NCBI RefSeq assembly: GCF_028287845.1
Contig: NZ_JAQBOW010000082.1
Coordinates: 1 to 52,538 of the forward strand
Reading direction: 5' to 3'
Length of the DNA: 52,538 bases
Source of the DNA: Mucilaginibacter sp.
GTDB lineage: Bacteria > Bacteroidota > Bacteroidia > Sphingobacteriales > Sphingobacteriaceae
Of the stretch, positions 17,270-25,881 are shown in pieces; positions within the stretch are counted from its first letter, which is position 1, and the number at the start of each line of letters is the position of its first letter. The position numbers were made by a program, and so were the translations under genes. Below the pieces are notes generated by a model. It was not told the DNA's origin. It worked only from the letters and a program-made list of their open reading frames with translations, and ran no database searches.

Positions 17270-19320
17270 TTTATTTTGTTTTTATTTTTCAGATAATTAT
17301 AAATGTCTATTTGTGCCCTCACTGGTACCTCAGTGTTTGTTTTATGGTGTTTGTTGGTATTGTGACTATTAATTTCGCGCGCTTTGGTATTATCATTAAG
17401 CTGAATATCAATTATGTCTCTTATCTCTTTCTTGATTTTTTTATCATAAATAGGGAAACCCACCTCAACGCGGGTATCAATGTTCCTGGTCATAAAATCG
17501 GCAGATGTTAAGTACATCAGTTCATCTCCGCCATTACAATAAATGTGTACACGGGCATGCTCCAGGTATTTGTCTACAATGCTTACTATCTCAATGTTTT
17601 CGCTGTAACCTTTTATACCGGGCACCAGACAGCACATGCCTCTTATTATCATTTTAATTTTCACACCAGCGTTACTGGCCTGATATAGTTTAGTAATTAA
17701 CTGCTCATCAGCCAGGCTATTCATTTTCAGGATCATATAGGCAGGCTTTTTGGCCCTGGCATGCCTGATCTCGGTATCTATCAATTTATAAATTGCCGGC
17801 CGCGAATCAATTGGCGACACAATAAGGCTCTTTAACCCTTTAGGTAATATGCTTTTATTTAAAGCTTTAAAAACATTTACCAAATCATTGGTTATTTTTT
17901 TATTAGAGGTGAGCAGGGTATGGTCGGCATATATCCTCGCTGTTTTCTCATTATAATTTCCGGTAGATAAGCAAGCGTAGTAAGCCAGTTTATCCTTTTC
18001 TGTGCGGCTTACCAAACATATTTTAGCGTGTACCTTATATCCCTCAATACCATACAATACATTTACGCCCTCTTCTTCCAGTCTGCGGCTCCAGGTAATA
18101 TTGTTTTGTTCATCAAAACGCGCCCGCAGTTCAATTAAACAATTTACTTTCTTGCCATTCTTTGCCGCATTTATCAAAGCATGCATTATACGCGAATTTT
18201 CTGCAAGGCGATACACCGCAATACTTATCTCTTTAACCTTTGGGTCAATAGCGGCCTCACGTAAAAAATGGATCACATAATCATACGTTTGATAAGGGGT
18301 ATTGATGAGATAATCCTGCTTAGCTATCATAGCCATTAAGCTTTTATCAAAAGTCAGGCTATCAACCGGTAATACTGCATATCTTACATACTCCAACTCG
18401 GGTCTGCCTACGTTAGGGAAAGCAATAAAATTTTTAAAGTTATGGTAACGGTTGCCCGGGATAAGGCTTTCGCCATGCAGGCCCAATTTGCTTACCAAAT
18501 ACTTTAACATATCCAGCGGCATTTCAGAGTCGTATAGCAAACGCATGGGTTTGCCCCTACGCCGTTTTTGTAAGCTTTTAGATAGTGAATCAATAAACTT
18601 CTCGCTTACTTCCTTATCCAGGTCCAGTTCTGCATCGCGGGTAAGCTGTATGGAATAGGCGTCAATACTATCATGTTCAAATATGAAAAATATATCTTCC
18701 AAACTGTATCGTATAATATCATCTAATAAAATGATAAATTTCAGGTTATTAGTTTCGGGCAATACAATAAACCTGGAAAGATTATCCGGTATTTCAATTA
18801 AAGCGTAAGTTGTTTTTTTATCCTTAGTGAGCTTTACAAAAAAGTATATGGAACGGTCGCGCAGCTCGGGCAATACATTTGTATTATCCAGCATGATGGG
18901 CACCAGCGTTGCCAATAGTTTTTCGCGGAAATAGCTTTTCACGAATGTACCCCTGGCTACATTTAACTGTTTATCATTAAGCAGGAATATCTTTTCTTCG
19001 GCAAGCTGTTTAACAATGATATTTTCGTATAGGTTGTTAAACTTCCGTTCTTGTTTTACAACAACGTTTTTTATCTGGTTTAATAGCTTTTTAGGATTAT
19101 AACCCAAAATTTCCTTAGCCTTTTCATTCAAATTGGTAAGGCGGCTTAATGTTGCCACCCTAACGCGGTAAAACTCATCGAGGTTTGATGAAAAAATAGC
19201 AAGAAACCTTATCCTTTCAATTAAGGGTACAGTTGGATCGGCTGCTTCTTGTAAAACGCGTTCGTTAAAATATAACCAGCTAATTTCTCTGTTAATTAAA
19301 GGTATGCGTTTAATATCCAT
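17266..19320 (-). CDS. ppk1: Polyphosphate kinase 1
   Basis: This 684-residue enzyme reversibly makes inorganic polyphosphate from ATP. The N-terminal domain opens with INREISWLYFNERVLQEA and FSSNLDEFYRVRVATL, which are classic PPK1. Two phospholipase-D-like catalytic domains follow. The autophosphorylated histidine is H431 in YKVHAKICLV, and the second conserved histidine site is around H588-H592 (YLEHARVHIY). Length and motifs are normal. It forms a two-gene operon with ppx, overlapping it by four bases. A divergent intergenic region of 180 bases separates it from yajQ. Confidence 0.96.
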   Translation of the reverse strand: MDIKRIPLINREISWLYFNERVLQEAADPTVPLIERIRFLAIFSSNLDEFYRVRVATLSRLTNLNEKAKEILGYNPKKLLNQIKNVVVKQERKFNNLYENIIVKQLAEEKIFLLNDKQLNVARGTFVKSYFREKLLATLVPIMLDNTNVLPELRDRSIYFFVKLTKDKKTTYALIEIPDNLSRFIVLPETNNLKFIILLDDIIRYSLEDIFFIFEHDSIDAYSIQLTRDAELDLDKEVSEKFIDSLSKSLQKRRRGKPMRLLYDSEMPLDMLKYLVSKLGLHGESLIPGNRYHNFKNFIAFPNVGRPELEYVRYAVLPVDSLTFDKSLMAMIAKQDYLINTPYQTYDYVIHFLREAAIDPKVKEISIAVYRLAENSRIMHALINAAKNGKKVNCLIELRARFDEQNNITWSRRLEEEGVNVLYGIEGYKVHAKICLVSRTEKDKLAYYACLSTGNYNEKTARIYADHTLLTSNKKITNDLVNVFKALNKSILPKGLKSLIVSPIDSRPAIYKLIDTEIRHARAKKPAYMILKMNSLADEQLITKLYQASNAGVKIKMIIRGMCCLVPGIKGYSENIEIVSIVDKYLEHARVHIYCNGGDELMYLTSADFMTRNIDTRVEVGFPIYDKKIKKEIRDIIDIQLNDNTKAREINSHNTNKHHKTNTEVPVRAQIDIYNYLKNKNKIN

Positions 19321-19443
19321 ATAAATTGAGTGCTTTGCAGCACTGTATGCAAATCTGCTTATTTATTTGTTAAGTTAATATTAAGTGATTGGTATATTAT
19401 GCTTTTGTTTTTAACAATAATAGTTACTATTTGATTTTATGGC

Positions 19444-19473
19444 TTTATATATACTATCATTACATTAATTTTG
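19444..19473 (+). promoter_or_regulatory. yajQ promoter
   Basis: TAATTTTG at 19466-19473 matches the TAnnTTTG -7 consensus and TTTA at 19444-19447 is a weak -33 candidate with an 18-base spacer. The ATG follows 27 bases after the -7 element. Confidence 0.45.
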
Positions 19474-19500
19474 TAAACATCAATTTTAAACCAATTACCC

Positions 19501-19992
19501 ATGCCAACATTTGATATAGTAAGCAAAATAGACGGCCAAACGCTGGATAACGCTATCAACATAGCTAAAAAAGAAATTTTGAACCGCTATGATTTTAACG
19601 ATTCAAAAAGCACTATAGAGCTTGATAAAAAAACCAACGTAATAACGGTAGTTACCGAAAACGATATGCGTATTAAAGCCATACAAGATGCAATTATAAG
19701 CCGCATGGTAAAGCAGCAGCTTGACCCAAAAGCAATGGATTTTGGTAAAGAAATAGCCGCATCGGGCAACATGATACGTAAAGAAATAAAAATAAAGCAA
19801 GGGCTTGACCAGGATACCGCCAAAAAAATTGTTAAGAAAATTAAAGATAGCGGCCTAAAGGTACAAGCCAGTATTATGGATGACCAGGTACGCGTACAGG
19901 CTAAAAAAATAGACGACCTGCAAGAAGTTATTGCGCTTTGCCGCAAAGAAAACTTCGACCAGCCGTTGCAGTATATTAATATGAGGGATTAA
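19501..19992 (+). CDS. yajQ: YajQ family nucleotide-binding protein
   Basis: This 163-residue cytosolic protein begins MPTFDIVSKIDGQTLDNAIN and runs through RYDFNDSKSTIELD. It ends with the conserved REFDQPLQYINMRD-like block, seen here as KENFDQPLQYINMRD. These are the hallmarks of the YajQ (UPF0234) family. Members have two ferredoxin-like folds; some bind cyclic di-GMP and affect transcription, while others bind RNA or nucleotides. Which applies here cannot be read from the sequence. It is a single gene, ended by a hairpin shared with the convergent hsp20 gene. Confidence 0.93.
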   Translation: MPTFDIVSKIDGQTLDNAINIAKKEILNRYDFNDSKSTIELDKKTNVITVVTENDMRIKAIQDAIISRMVKQQLDPKAMDFGKEIAASGNMIRKEIKIKQGLDQDTAKKIVKKIKDSGLKVQASIMDDQVRVQAKKIDDLQEVIALCRKENFDQPLQYINMRD

Positions 19993-20040
19993 GTTGTTTA
20001 AAGCTCTTTCCGTTGGAAAGGGATGGGTGAGGCCAAAACG

Positions 20041-20074
20041 AAAAAGACCGCCCCAAAATGGAACGGCCTTTTTC
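20041..20074. terminator. Bidirectional terminator between yajQ and hsp20
   Basis: AAAAAGACCG (20041-20050) pairs with CGGCCTTTTT (20064-20073) with one mismatch, and CCA with TGG inside the loop. A- and T-tracts flank the stem, so it can act in both directions. It sits about 50 bases after yajQ. Confidence 0.65.
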
Positions 20075-20188
20075 AAACTAAACCAACATTACTATTATGA
20101 AAACTCTCTTTTCGGTATTCCGCGGGTCCGGTCCCCTTTCACTTATAAAGCCTCCCACAAACCGGACCTTTGGATTTCCCGATATAAC

Positions 20189-20626
20189 TTATTTTACAGC
20201 TATTTCTCTTGATTGAAATTTAGCCTCTTCTTTTTTAGCGATGGTCAATTTCAAAATTCCGGCTGTATAATCAGCTTCTATTTTTGAATGATCTGCGCTT
20301 TCAGGTAAGGTAAATGACCTTGAAAATGAATTAAAGCTGTATTCGCGTTTGGTAAATTTCTTGTTCTCATCAACGGTTTCAGTTTTCTTTTCGGCCGAAA
20401 CGCTTAATACATTTTTATCCAAATTGATTTTAAAATCTTCTTTGCTCAAGCCCGGTACGGCTAATTCAACTTCAAATTGATTATCGCTTTCTGCAATGTT
20501 TACCGCAGGTGTACGGGTTGCTAATTTTTCGTTTAAAAACGAATCGTTTAATAGCGAATACACATCATTAAAAAATGGATTCACTAAACTGTTTTTTTGA
20601 TCCTTGCCAAATTTTACTAAAGTCAT
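20189..20626 (-). CDS. Hsp20 family small heat shock protein
   Basis: This 145-residue holdase chaperone has an alpha-crystallin domain at about residues 38-135, with ELAVPGLSKEDFKINLDKNV and the conserved ending ADYTAGILKLTIAKKEEA (A-x-x-x-G-x-L). The short C-terminal tail has REIAVK, an IxI/V-type motif used in oligomer contacts. Small heat shock proteins bind unfolding proteins until ATP-driven chaperones act. Unlike most genes in the window it has a strong Shine-Dalgarno sequence, AGGAGG at 20635-20640, eight bases before the ATG. This suggests high or rapidly inducible translation. Confidence 0.94.
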   Translation of the reverse strand: MTLVKFGKDQKNSLVNPFFNDVYSLLNDSFLNEKLATRTPAVNIAESDNQFEVELAVPGLSKEDFKINLDKNVLSVSAEKKTETVDENKKFTKREYSFNSFSRSFTLPESADHSKIEADYTAGILKLTIAKKEEAKFQSREIAVK

Positions 20627-20634
20627 TTTTATAT

Positions 20635-20640
20635 CCTCCT
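20635..20640 (-). promoter_or_regulatory. Strong Shine-Dalgarno site of hsp20
   Basis: On the minus strand AGGAGG is followed by ATATAAAA and ATG, a spacing of eight bases. This is unusual because Bacteroidota genes, including nearly all others here, lack such sites. Confidence 0.7.
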
Positions 20641-20762
20641 AAGTTTTTGTTTTTATTATCTTCGCCAAGAGTTGTTCAACTGTTGTACCAATAGCTTTTT
20701 TGATGCTATTTAGTAGACAATTTGTCGTTTAACTATATTTTTACCAGACATAATGGCGCACA

Positions 20763-21209
20763 ATGGCTGAAAAACTATCAGATTACAAATACAAAACCCA
20801 TATCCCTATCCGCTTCTCGGATATAGACGCCGTGGGGCACGTTAACAACGCTATTTATTTAACCTATTTTGAAATTGCCCGCTTTAATTATTGGAAAGAA
20901 GCCATCGACTGGAATTTCAGTGAGAACGGTATCATCGTGGGCCGGTCGGAGGTAAATTATCTGAAGCCCATAACCCTGCATGACCAAATTGCGTGCTACG
21001 TACGTGTGGTGCGCATTGGTAACAGCAGTTTTGATGTAATGCATGTACTGGTTAAGATAACCCCACATGGTGAGGAGATTTGCACTACCGGCAAAACAGT
21101 TTGTATCTGTTATGATTATTCGGCCAATAAATCTGTAAAAATACCCACCAACGAACGCAAGCGGATGATTGAGTATGACGAGCCAAGGCTGATATTAAAT
21201 ACTAATTAA
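20763..21209 (+). CDS. Acyl-CoA thioesterase (4-hydroxybenzoyl-CoA thioesterase-like hotdog fold)
   Basis: This 148-residue protein carries the hotdog-fold thioesterase motif RFSDIDAVGHVNNAIYLTYF at residues 17-36. D22 is in the usual catalytic position, and a long central helix (ARFNYWKEAI) follows. Proteins of this group hydrolyse acyl-CoA or acyl-ACP thioesters, often fatty or aromatic ones. The exact substrate is unknown. It stands alone, 136 bases from the divergent hsp20 gene, with TATATTTT as a possible weak -7 element. Confidence 0.87.
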   Translation: MAEKLSDYKYKTHIPIRFSDIDAVGHVNNAIYLTYFEIARFNYWKEAIDWNFSENGIIVGRSEVNYLKPITLHDQIACYVRVVRIGNSSFDVMHVLVKITPHGEEICTTGKTVCICYDYSANKSVKIPTNERKRMIEYDEPRLILNTN

Positions 21210-21299
21210 AGTCTTATATCAACAAACATTTTCGCAGTAGTTTCCCGTGGTGTATGCTGCCGGGATAGTAACGATTATTACCTAAAAAAGGTGATATTA

Positions 21300-21499
21300 G
21301 TGTTTCACAAATTAATGAAACACATGAAACACTCTTTTAGGTTAACATATTGATATACAGAAATTTGACAAAATGAGTGAAACACTTTGAAACAGTACAA
21401 ATACTTTAGGTAAAGTAGAATAAATAACTTATAATAAGTACTTTATGCTATTTTTACGTTTTTTTGCAAAAATGGGGTGAAACACCTGATGTGAAATAC
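21300..21499. repeat. TGAAACAC iteron-like array
   Basis: TGAAACAC occurs at 21316, 21325, 21378 and 21478. The reverse GTGTTTCA is at 21300-21307, TGAAACAG at 21388 and the variant TGAAATAC at 21493. The 21300-21323 pair forms an inverted repeat. Spacing is irregular and no reading frame links the copies. Confidence 0.65.
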
Positions 21500-21568
21500 T
21501 TTTATTCAAAATTTTGCGACCCCGCCGGGACAATGCTATCGATGTAAATTTGAGAAATCATTGGAATA

Positions 21569-21586
21569 CTAATATTAAAATATTAG
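21569..21586. promoter_or_regulatory. 18-bp perfect palindrome in the AraC-type gene leader
   Basis: CTAATATT-AA-AATATTAG lies between the TAAATTTG -7 element (21545-21552) and the ATG at 21596. This position suits an autoregulatory site or a leader hairpin near the ribosome-binding region. Confidence 0.5.
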
Positions 21587-21595
21587 CATTGTATT

Positions 21596-22468
21596 ATGGA
21601 TATTCATGCGTATTTCTCTAGACATCCTTTATTAAAACAGCATATATCTTATTATTATTTTTTTAAAACTGATGATCCTCAGTTTAGTGTCAACTATTAT
21701 TCTTTCCCAAATTTAACTACGCCATTAAATATTCATAAAAATATTGATACTAAAATCAGCAGTTATACTACCAGCATATTTGAAAGTAAAACAGAAAATA
21801 GTGTTTTGCTGGTACAGGGAATGAGAAAATATCCCCTATTGGTTAACTTAAATGGAAAGCTTGATAAGATAACTATTCACTTTAAACCATTGGGATTGAA
21901 TCATTTTATTAAGAAGCCATTCATAGAAATAGCGCAGCATGATTCCCAACTATTTACAGAATGGAACAACGAGCCGGGTTATAAAAATTTTATTAGTGCG
22001 TTTTATGCCACCAATGAACTGGAAAACAGGGTAAATATATTAGAAGAGTTTTTACTATCGGTTTATACACCTTTGGATATTGATCCTATTTATGAAAAAG
22101 CGGTATCTATGCTTACTGATTTTACGAAAGAAACAAGTATTGAACAAATTGCAAAAGAGCTAAAAACATCCACCAGAACACTAGATCGTTTCTTTAATAA
22201 GCATATTGGAATATCGCCGGTCGGCTTTAAAAAGATAGCTCGTTTCAGGCACTCGCTCGATAATAAATTACTTGATCAACACAATAAAACACTTACAGAT
22301 ATAAGTTATGAAAGTAATTTTTATGACCAGGCTTATTTTATAAATGTATACAAACAAATTGCCGGCTCAAACCCAAGCACGTTTTTCAAAACCATTAGTA
22401 AATTAGCAGATGACCGTTTGGTGTTTCAATTTTTAGATACCATGTCTGAAAAATACAATTCTCTGTAA
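21596..22468 (+). CDS. AraC family transcriptional regulator
   Basis: This 290-residue protein has an N-terminal sensor-like domain (about 1-165, DUF6597-like) with no clear ligand signature. The C-terminal AraC DNA-binding domain (about 180-275) includes SIEQIAKELKTSTRTLDRFF and a second helix-turn-helix around LTDISYESNFYDQAYFINVY. It probably activates or represses a nearby gene. The best candidate is the secreted esterase that starts 68 bases downstream on the same strand, possibly in the same transcript. The long upstream region with repeats and palindromes suggests involved control. The effector is unknown. Confidence 0.85.
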   Translation: MDIHAYFSRHPLLKQHISYYYFFKTDDPQFSVNYYSFPNLTTPLNIHKNIDTKISSYTTSIFESKTENSVLLVQGMRKYPLLVNLNGKLDKITIHFKPLGLNHFIKKPFIEIAQHDSQLFTEWNNEPGYKNFISAFYATNELENRVNILEEFLLSVYTPLDIDPIYEKAVSMLTDFTKETSIEQIAKELKTSTRTLDRFFNKHIGISPVGFKKIARFRHSLDNKLLDQHNKTLTDISYESNFYDQAYFINVYKQIAGSNPSTFFKTISKLADDRLVFQFLDTMSEKYNSL

Positions 22469-22536
22469 TTAAACATTTGTTCCTTTACAAATAACTAACG
22501 CCGTAGCATCATGTTATATCAACCTAAGAAAAACAA

Positions 22537-23754
22537 ATGAAAAAAATAATAAACTGCTTGGTTTTAATAATTTCGGTTTTAGCTACATTAAATACGCAGG
22601 CCCAGGAGTTAATGAAATACCAGGAGCCCAAAGAATACACATTACCCCCAAAACTTATTCCCACTCCCAGAAAATATTGGGTAAGCCTGCCTAAAGATTA
22701 TGATCAAACAACAGTCAGTTACCCCATAATTTTTTTATTTGATGGCGATGAGACTTTTTTAAGAAATTCGATATTAGCCACTACCGATTATTTAACAAAT
22801 TTTTTAGAAATGCCGCCTTGTATAATTGTAGGTGTGATACAAAGAAACAGGGTATTGGATTTTGGACCTCTCTATGCTGTAAAAAACAACCCAAGTAGCG
22901 GCAAGGTGAATGGGGATAAGTTTTTCGACTTTTTAAAACAAGAACTCCTGCCTGAGCTAACTAAAAATTTCAGAACGCAAAATTTTAAAATAGGTATAGG
23001 GCATTCATTAGGAGGGCTTTTCCTTACACACAGTTTTACTAAAGATCCTGAATTTTTTAACGGCATAATTGCTATTAGTCCCGCTTTGGAGTTACAGCGT
23101 GATAGTATATTGTTTGCCGACCTAAAAAGCACATTACGATCTAACATACATAATAAAACGTTTTTTTGCTGGGGATCAGGTACAGAGGGCATTAACGAAG
23201 TAGCTTTTAAGCCTGGATCAGTAGCCTTAGGTAAGTTATTTGCTCAAAACCCTAACCCGCGTTTTACTTATAACTATGTAGATCTTCCGGGTAAAAACCA
23301 CAATACTACACCGTTATTTACAATTCCGGAAGCACTTGCATTTATCTTTAAAGATTGGAATATGAATGTATGGTTCAAAGATATTTTTGCCGGAAAAATA
23401 GATCCTGATCTAGCGATGGCTAGCAGGCAAAAGTTAATTAAAGATAGTTACGGCTTTGATATAGATCCTGTTGAGGTACAAATACAAGATGCTATAGGCA
23501 ATGAATATATGACTTTAAAAAAGTATGATAAAGCACAGCTGCATTTTGAAAAAGCCATACAAGTTAGCCCAAACCAACATGACCTGTATTCAGATCTTGG
23601 ACTTGCTATGGAAAAATTAAAAAATTATAAAGATGCATTGGCCAATTTAAAAACCGGATTTAGTAAATTAGACAAAACCGACAAGGATTATCCCGATCGT
23701 TCAGAATTATATCAGAAAGATATAAAACGGATAGAAGCGCTTTTTACTCCTTAA
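22537..23754 (+). CDS. Secreted alpha/beta hydrolase (esterase D/Fes-like) with C-terminal TPRs
   Basis: This 405-residue protein has a signal peptide (MKKIINCLVLIISVLATLNT, cleavage near QAQ). The hydrolase domain of the putative esterase family (about 35-280) has an opening strand (RKYWVSLPKDYDQ) and the nucleophile elbow GIGHSLGG with S157. A histidine in PGKNHNTTPLF is a likely triad member. Residues about 315-375 form two TPR motifs (YDKAQLHFEKAIQVSP and YKDALANLKTGF). Related enzymes cleave ester bonds of siderophores or feruloyl sugars. The TPR tail suggests a protein partner. Its place after an AraC regulator suggests a regulated pair. The substrate is unknown. Confidence 0.82.
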   Translation: MKKIINCLVLIISVLATLNTQAQELMKYQEPKEYTLPPKLIPTPRKYWVSLPKDYDQTTVSYPIIFLFDGDETFLRNSILATTDYLTNFLEMPPCIIVGVIQRNRVLDFGPLYAVKNNPSSGKVNGDKFFDFLKQELLPELTKNFRTQNFKIGIGHSLGGLFLTHSFTKDPEFFNGIIAISPALELQRDSILFADLKSTLRSNIHNKTFFCWGSGTEGINEVAFKPGSVALGKLFAQNPNPRFTYNYVDLPGKNHNTTPLFTIPEALAFIFKDWNMNVWFKDIFAGKIDPDLAMASRQKLIKDSYGFDIDPVEVQIQDAIGNEYMTLKKYDKAQLHFEKAIQVSPNQHDLYSDLGLAMEKLKNYKDALANLKTGFSKLDKTDKDYPDRSELYQKDIKRIEALFTP

Positions 23755-23831
23755 AAATCAATCACTTAAAAAGATAAAGGATTTATAATCCACGTAAAGT
23801 GCATCGGAGATTGAAATTTTAGACCCTTTTC

Positions 23832-23862
23832 AGACTTTCGAAATTTAAAAATTCGAAAGTCT
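23832..23862. terminator. Hairpin terminator between convergent genes
   Basis: AGACTTTCGAA (23832-23842) is the exact reverse complement of TTCGAAAGTCT (23852-23862), with a nine-base loop. It lies between the esterase and the SIMPL gene, which converge, and probably ends both transcripts. Confidence 0.6.
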
Positions 23863-23884
23863 TTACTTCGATGTCAAAACTATC

Positions 23885-24580
23885 TTACTTCACCCCTATC
23901 TCAAACACTGTATTTACCTGGAAGCTTAATTTTATTTTCTTGAAATTAATGTCCGATTCGGAGGGAATACTAACCTCATTAAGCGACATAGCTTTATACA
24001 TAACCTGTCGTGGTTGCGGGTAATTACTGTTATCATTTTCAGTAATATTTAGTACGTTGCCCAGCTTTTCGCCCAGGCCATTGAGCAAATAGGTTGCTTT
24101 GGCTTTGGCCGCTAACAACGCTTTTAGTTTAAGCTCGTTTTTTAGCTGATCTATTTTTGAGTAGTTGTAGCTGTCAATATTGGTACTTTGTATGCCTTTA
24201 GGGTCAACCTTGCTTAGTATCTGGTTAAACTTATTCAGGTCATGAAATTTAATGCCATATTGTTTTGAAGCCAAAAAATCGGGGTTCTTTTTCTTTTGGT
24301 AAGTATTATTATAGGCCGACATATTATTTACCGTAAAATCTTCTTTAGCAATACCGGCATCGCGCACAGCTGCTTCCAACTGATTTTCTAACTCATCTAT
24401 AGTAATTTTTGTTTTCCCGTTAATGTATTCCTGCAGAGAAATAGAAACATTAATAATATCAGGGGTAACTTCCTGTTCGGCAATGCCGGTAACTTCAATT
24501 TTGCGGCGCAGATCTACGCTTTGAGCGAAGGTGTTGTAACCAACAATAATAAGTGCGGTAAGTATAAGTAGCTTTTTCAT
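23885..24580 (-). CDS. SIMPL (DUF541) domain secreted protein
   Basis: This 231-residue protein starts at the ATG at 24580, which gives a clean signal peptide (MKKLLILTALIIVGYNTFAQ). The mature part opens with RRKIEVTGIAEQEVTPDIIN, the typical start of the SIMPL/DUF541 domain. It continues through two half-domains, with LKALLAAKAKATYLLNGLGEKLG in the helical region. These periplasmic or outer-membrane-associated proteins are structurally known but their role is poorly defined; some are linked to oxidative stress. The gene is divergent from the dipeptidase gene. Family is sure, function is not. Confidence 0.9.
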   Translation of the reverse strand: MKKLLILTALIIVGYNTFAQSVDLRRKIEVTGIAEQEVTPDIINVSISLQEYINGKTKITIDELENQLEAAVRDAGIAKEDFTVNNMSAYNNTYQKKKNPDFLASKQYGIKFHDLNKFNQILSKVDPKGIQSTNIDSYNYSKIDQLKNELKLKALLAAKAKATYLLNGLGEKLGNVLNITENDNSNYPQPRQVMYKAMSLNEVSIPSESDINFKKIKLSFQVNTVFEIGVK

Positions 24581-24690
24581 GTATATATTTTTGTAGATAT
24601 AGAACAAAGAAACCTATTAAAGTTTAATCAATTGTAATTATTATAATATACCAGGACTATAAATTGTATATTTTTATTTTAAATTACATC

Positions 24691-25836
24691 ATGAAAAAAC
24701 TGATCTTGATTCTGCTGTTACCTTTAGCATTAAATACAAAAGCGCAACTACTTGTTGATACCCATAACGATGCCATATCAAACCAGCTAATTACCGGTGC
24801 CGACCTTGGAAAATTGCAACCAATTGGCAATTTTGATCTGGTACGTGCCAAACAAGGCGGGTTAAACGCGCAGATATTTTCTATATGGTGCAGCGGGCAA
24901 TATGGCAAAGGCACAGGTTACGCAATGGCTAACCGCGAGATAGATTCGTTATACGCATTAATTAATCGGCACCCGGATATGATAGCTATGGTTACCACGC
25001 CTAAGCAATTAACCAAAGCGGTTAAAAAAAATAAGCTGGCAGCTTTAATTGGTGTTGAGGGCGGACATATGATAGAGGATAGTATAGGTTATGTTGACCA
25101 ACTGGCCAAACGCGGCATGGCTTACCTAACGCTAACCTGGAACAACAGCACCAGTTGGGCAACATCAGCAGCTGATGAAACTACAAAGGGAGATTCGTTA
25201 AAGCACAAAGGGCTTACTGATTTTGGTAAGCAGATAGTGCATCACTTGAATGATTTGGGGGTTATGGTGGATGTATCGCACGTGGGCGAGCAAACCTTTT
25301 ATGATGTGATAGCTACTACTACCAAACCGATTATTGCATCACATAGCTGCGCGTGGGCTCTTAACAAAAACCGCCGCAATATGAAAGACGCGCAATTACA
25401 GGCGCTTGCAAAAAATGGCGGTGTGGTATTTGTTAACTTTTACAGCGGTTTTGTTGATAGTACCTACGCCCAAAAAGAAGGTGCTTTTATAAAGGTACAC
25501 CGCCCGGAACTAGACTCGCTTATAAAAATTTATAACGACAGGGATTTGGCTATCGAAAGATTAAGCGCGATACATAAAGCAGAATCGGACATGGTGCGCC
25601 CGCCATTAAGCATGCTCATTAAACATATTGATTATATAGCTAAACTTATTGGAGTTGAGCACGTAGGCATAGGATCAGACTTTGACGGTTCAGAATCGTT
25701 TCCGCAAGAAATGGATAGCGTTGCTGATTACCCCAAAATAAAAACCGAACTATTAAAGCTGGGCTACAGTAAGAAAGACGTTGCCAAAATATTCGGCGGT
25801 AATTTTATGCGGGTATTTAAGGCTAATAAAGGATAG
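24691..25836 (+). CDS. Secreted membrane dipeptidase (peptidase M19)
   Basis: This 381-residue zinc dipeptidase has a signal peptide (MKKLILILLLPLALNTKA), which is why I prefer the ATG at 24691. The metal ligands appear in family order: H25 and D27 in DTHNDA, E123 in IGVEGGH, histidines in DVSHVGEQTF and ASHSCAWAL, and the aspartate in GIGSDFDG. M19 enzymes hydrolyse a wide range of dipeptides, including D-amino-acid ones. In bacteria they may recycle peptides taken from the environment or cell wall. The gene is divergent from the SIMPL gene, 110 bases apart. Confidence 0.94.
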   Translation: MKKLILILLLPLALNTKAQLLVDTHNDAISNQLITGADLGKLQPIGNFDLVRAKQGGLNAQIFSIWCSGQYGKGTGYAMANREIDSLYALINRHPDMIAMVTTPKQLTKAVKKNKLAALIGVEGGHMIEDSIGYVDQLAKRGMAYLTLTWNNSTSWATSAADETTKGDSLKHKGLTDFGKQIVHHLNDLGVMVDVSHVGEQTFYDVIATTTKPIIASHSCAWALNKNRRNMKDAQLQALAKNGGVVFVNFYSGFVDSTYAQKEGAFIKVHRPELDSLIKIYNDRDLAIERLSAIHKAESDMVRPPLSMLIKHIDYIAKLIGVEHVGIGSDFDGSESFPQEMDSVADYPKIKTELLKLGYSKKDVAKIFGGNFMRVFKANKG

Positions 25837-25881
25837 TATTAAGCGCTACATAGTCGGGATATGGATAACAGCCAGCGCAAT

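Larger units (their letters stand above)
21210..21595. other. Intergenic region rich in repeats and palindromes before an AraC regulator
   Basis: This 386-base gap holds no credible gene. It contains six copies of TGAAACA(C/G) or its reverse, three short perfect palindromes (21402-21417, 21427-21439, 21569-21586), and a -7 element (TAAATTTG, 21545-21552) 43 bases before the AraC-type ATG. It reads like a complex regulatory region, or a remnant of one. Confidence 0.55.

Noticed and set aside
19994..20212. 72-codon frame after yajQ
   Set aside because: It crosses the terminator and the hsp20 end, and has no sensible protein features.
21300..21499. CRISPR array from the TGAAACAC repeats
   Set aside because: The repeat is only 8 bases, spacing is irregular, and there are no cas genes.
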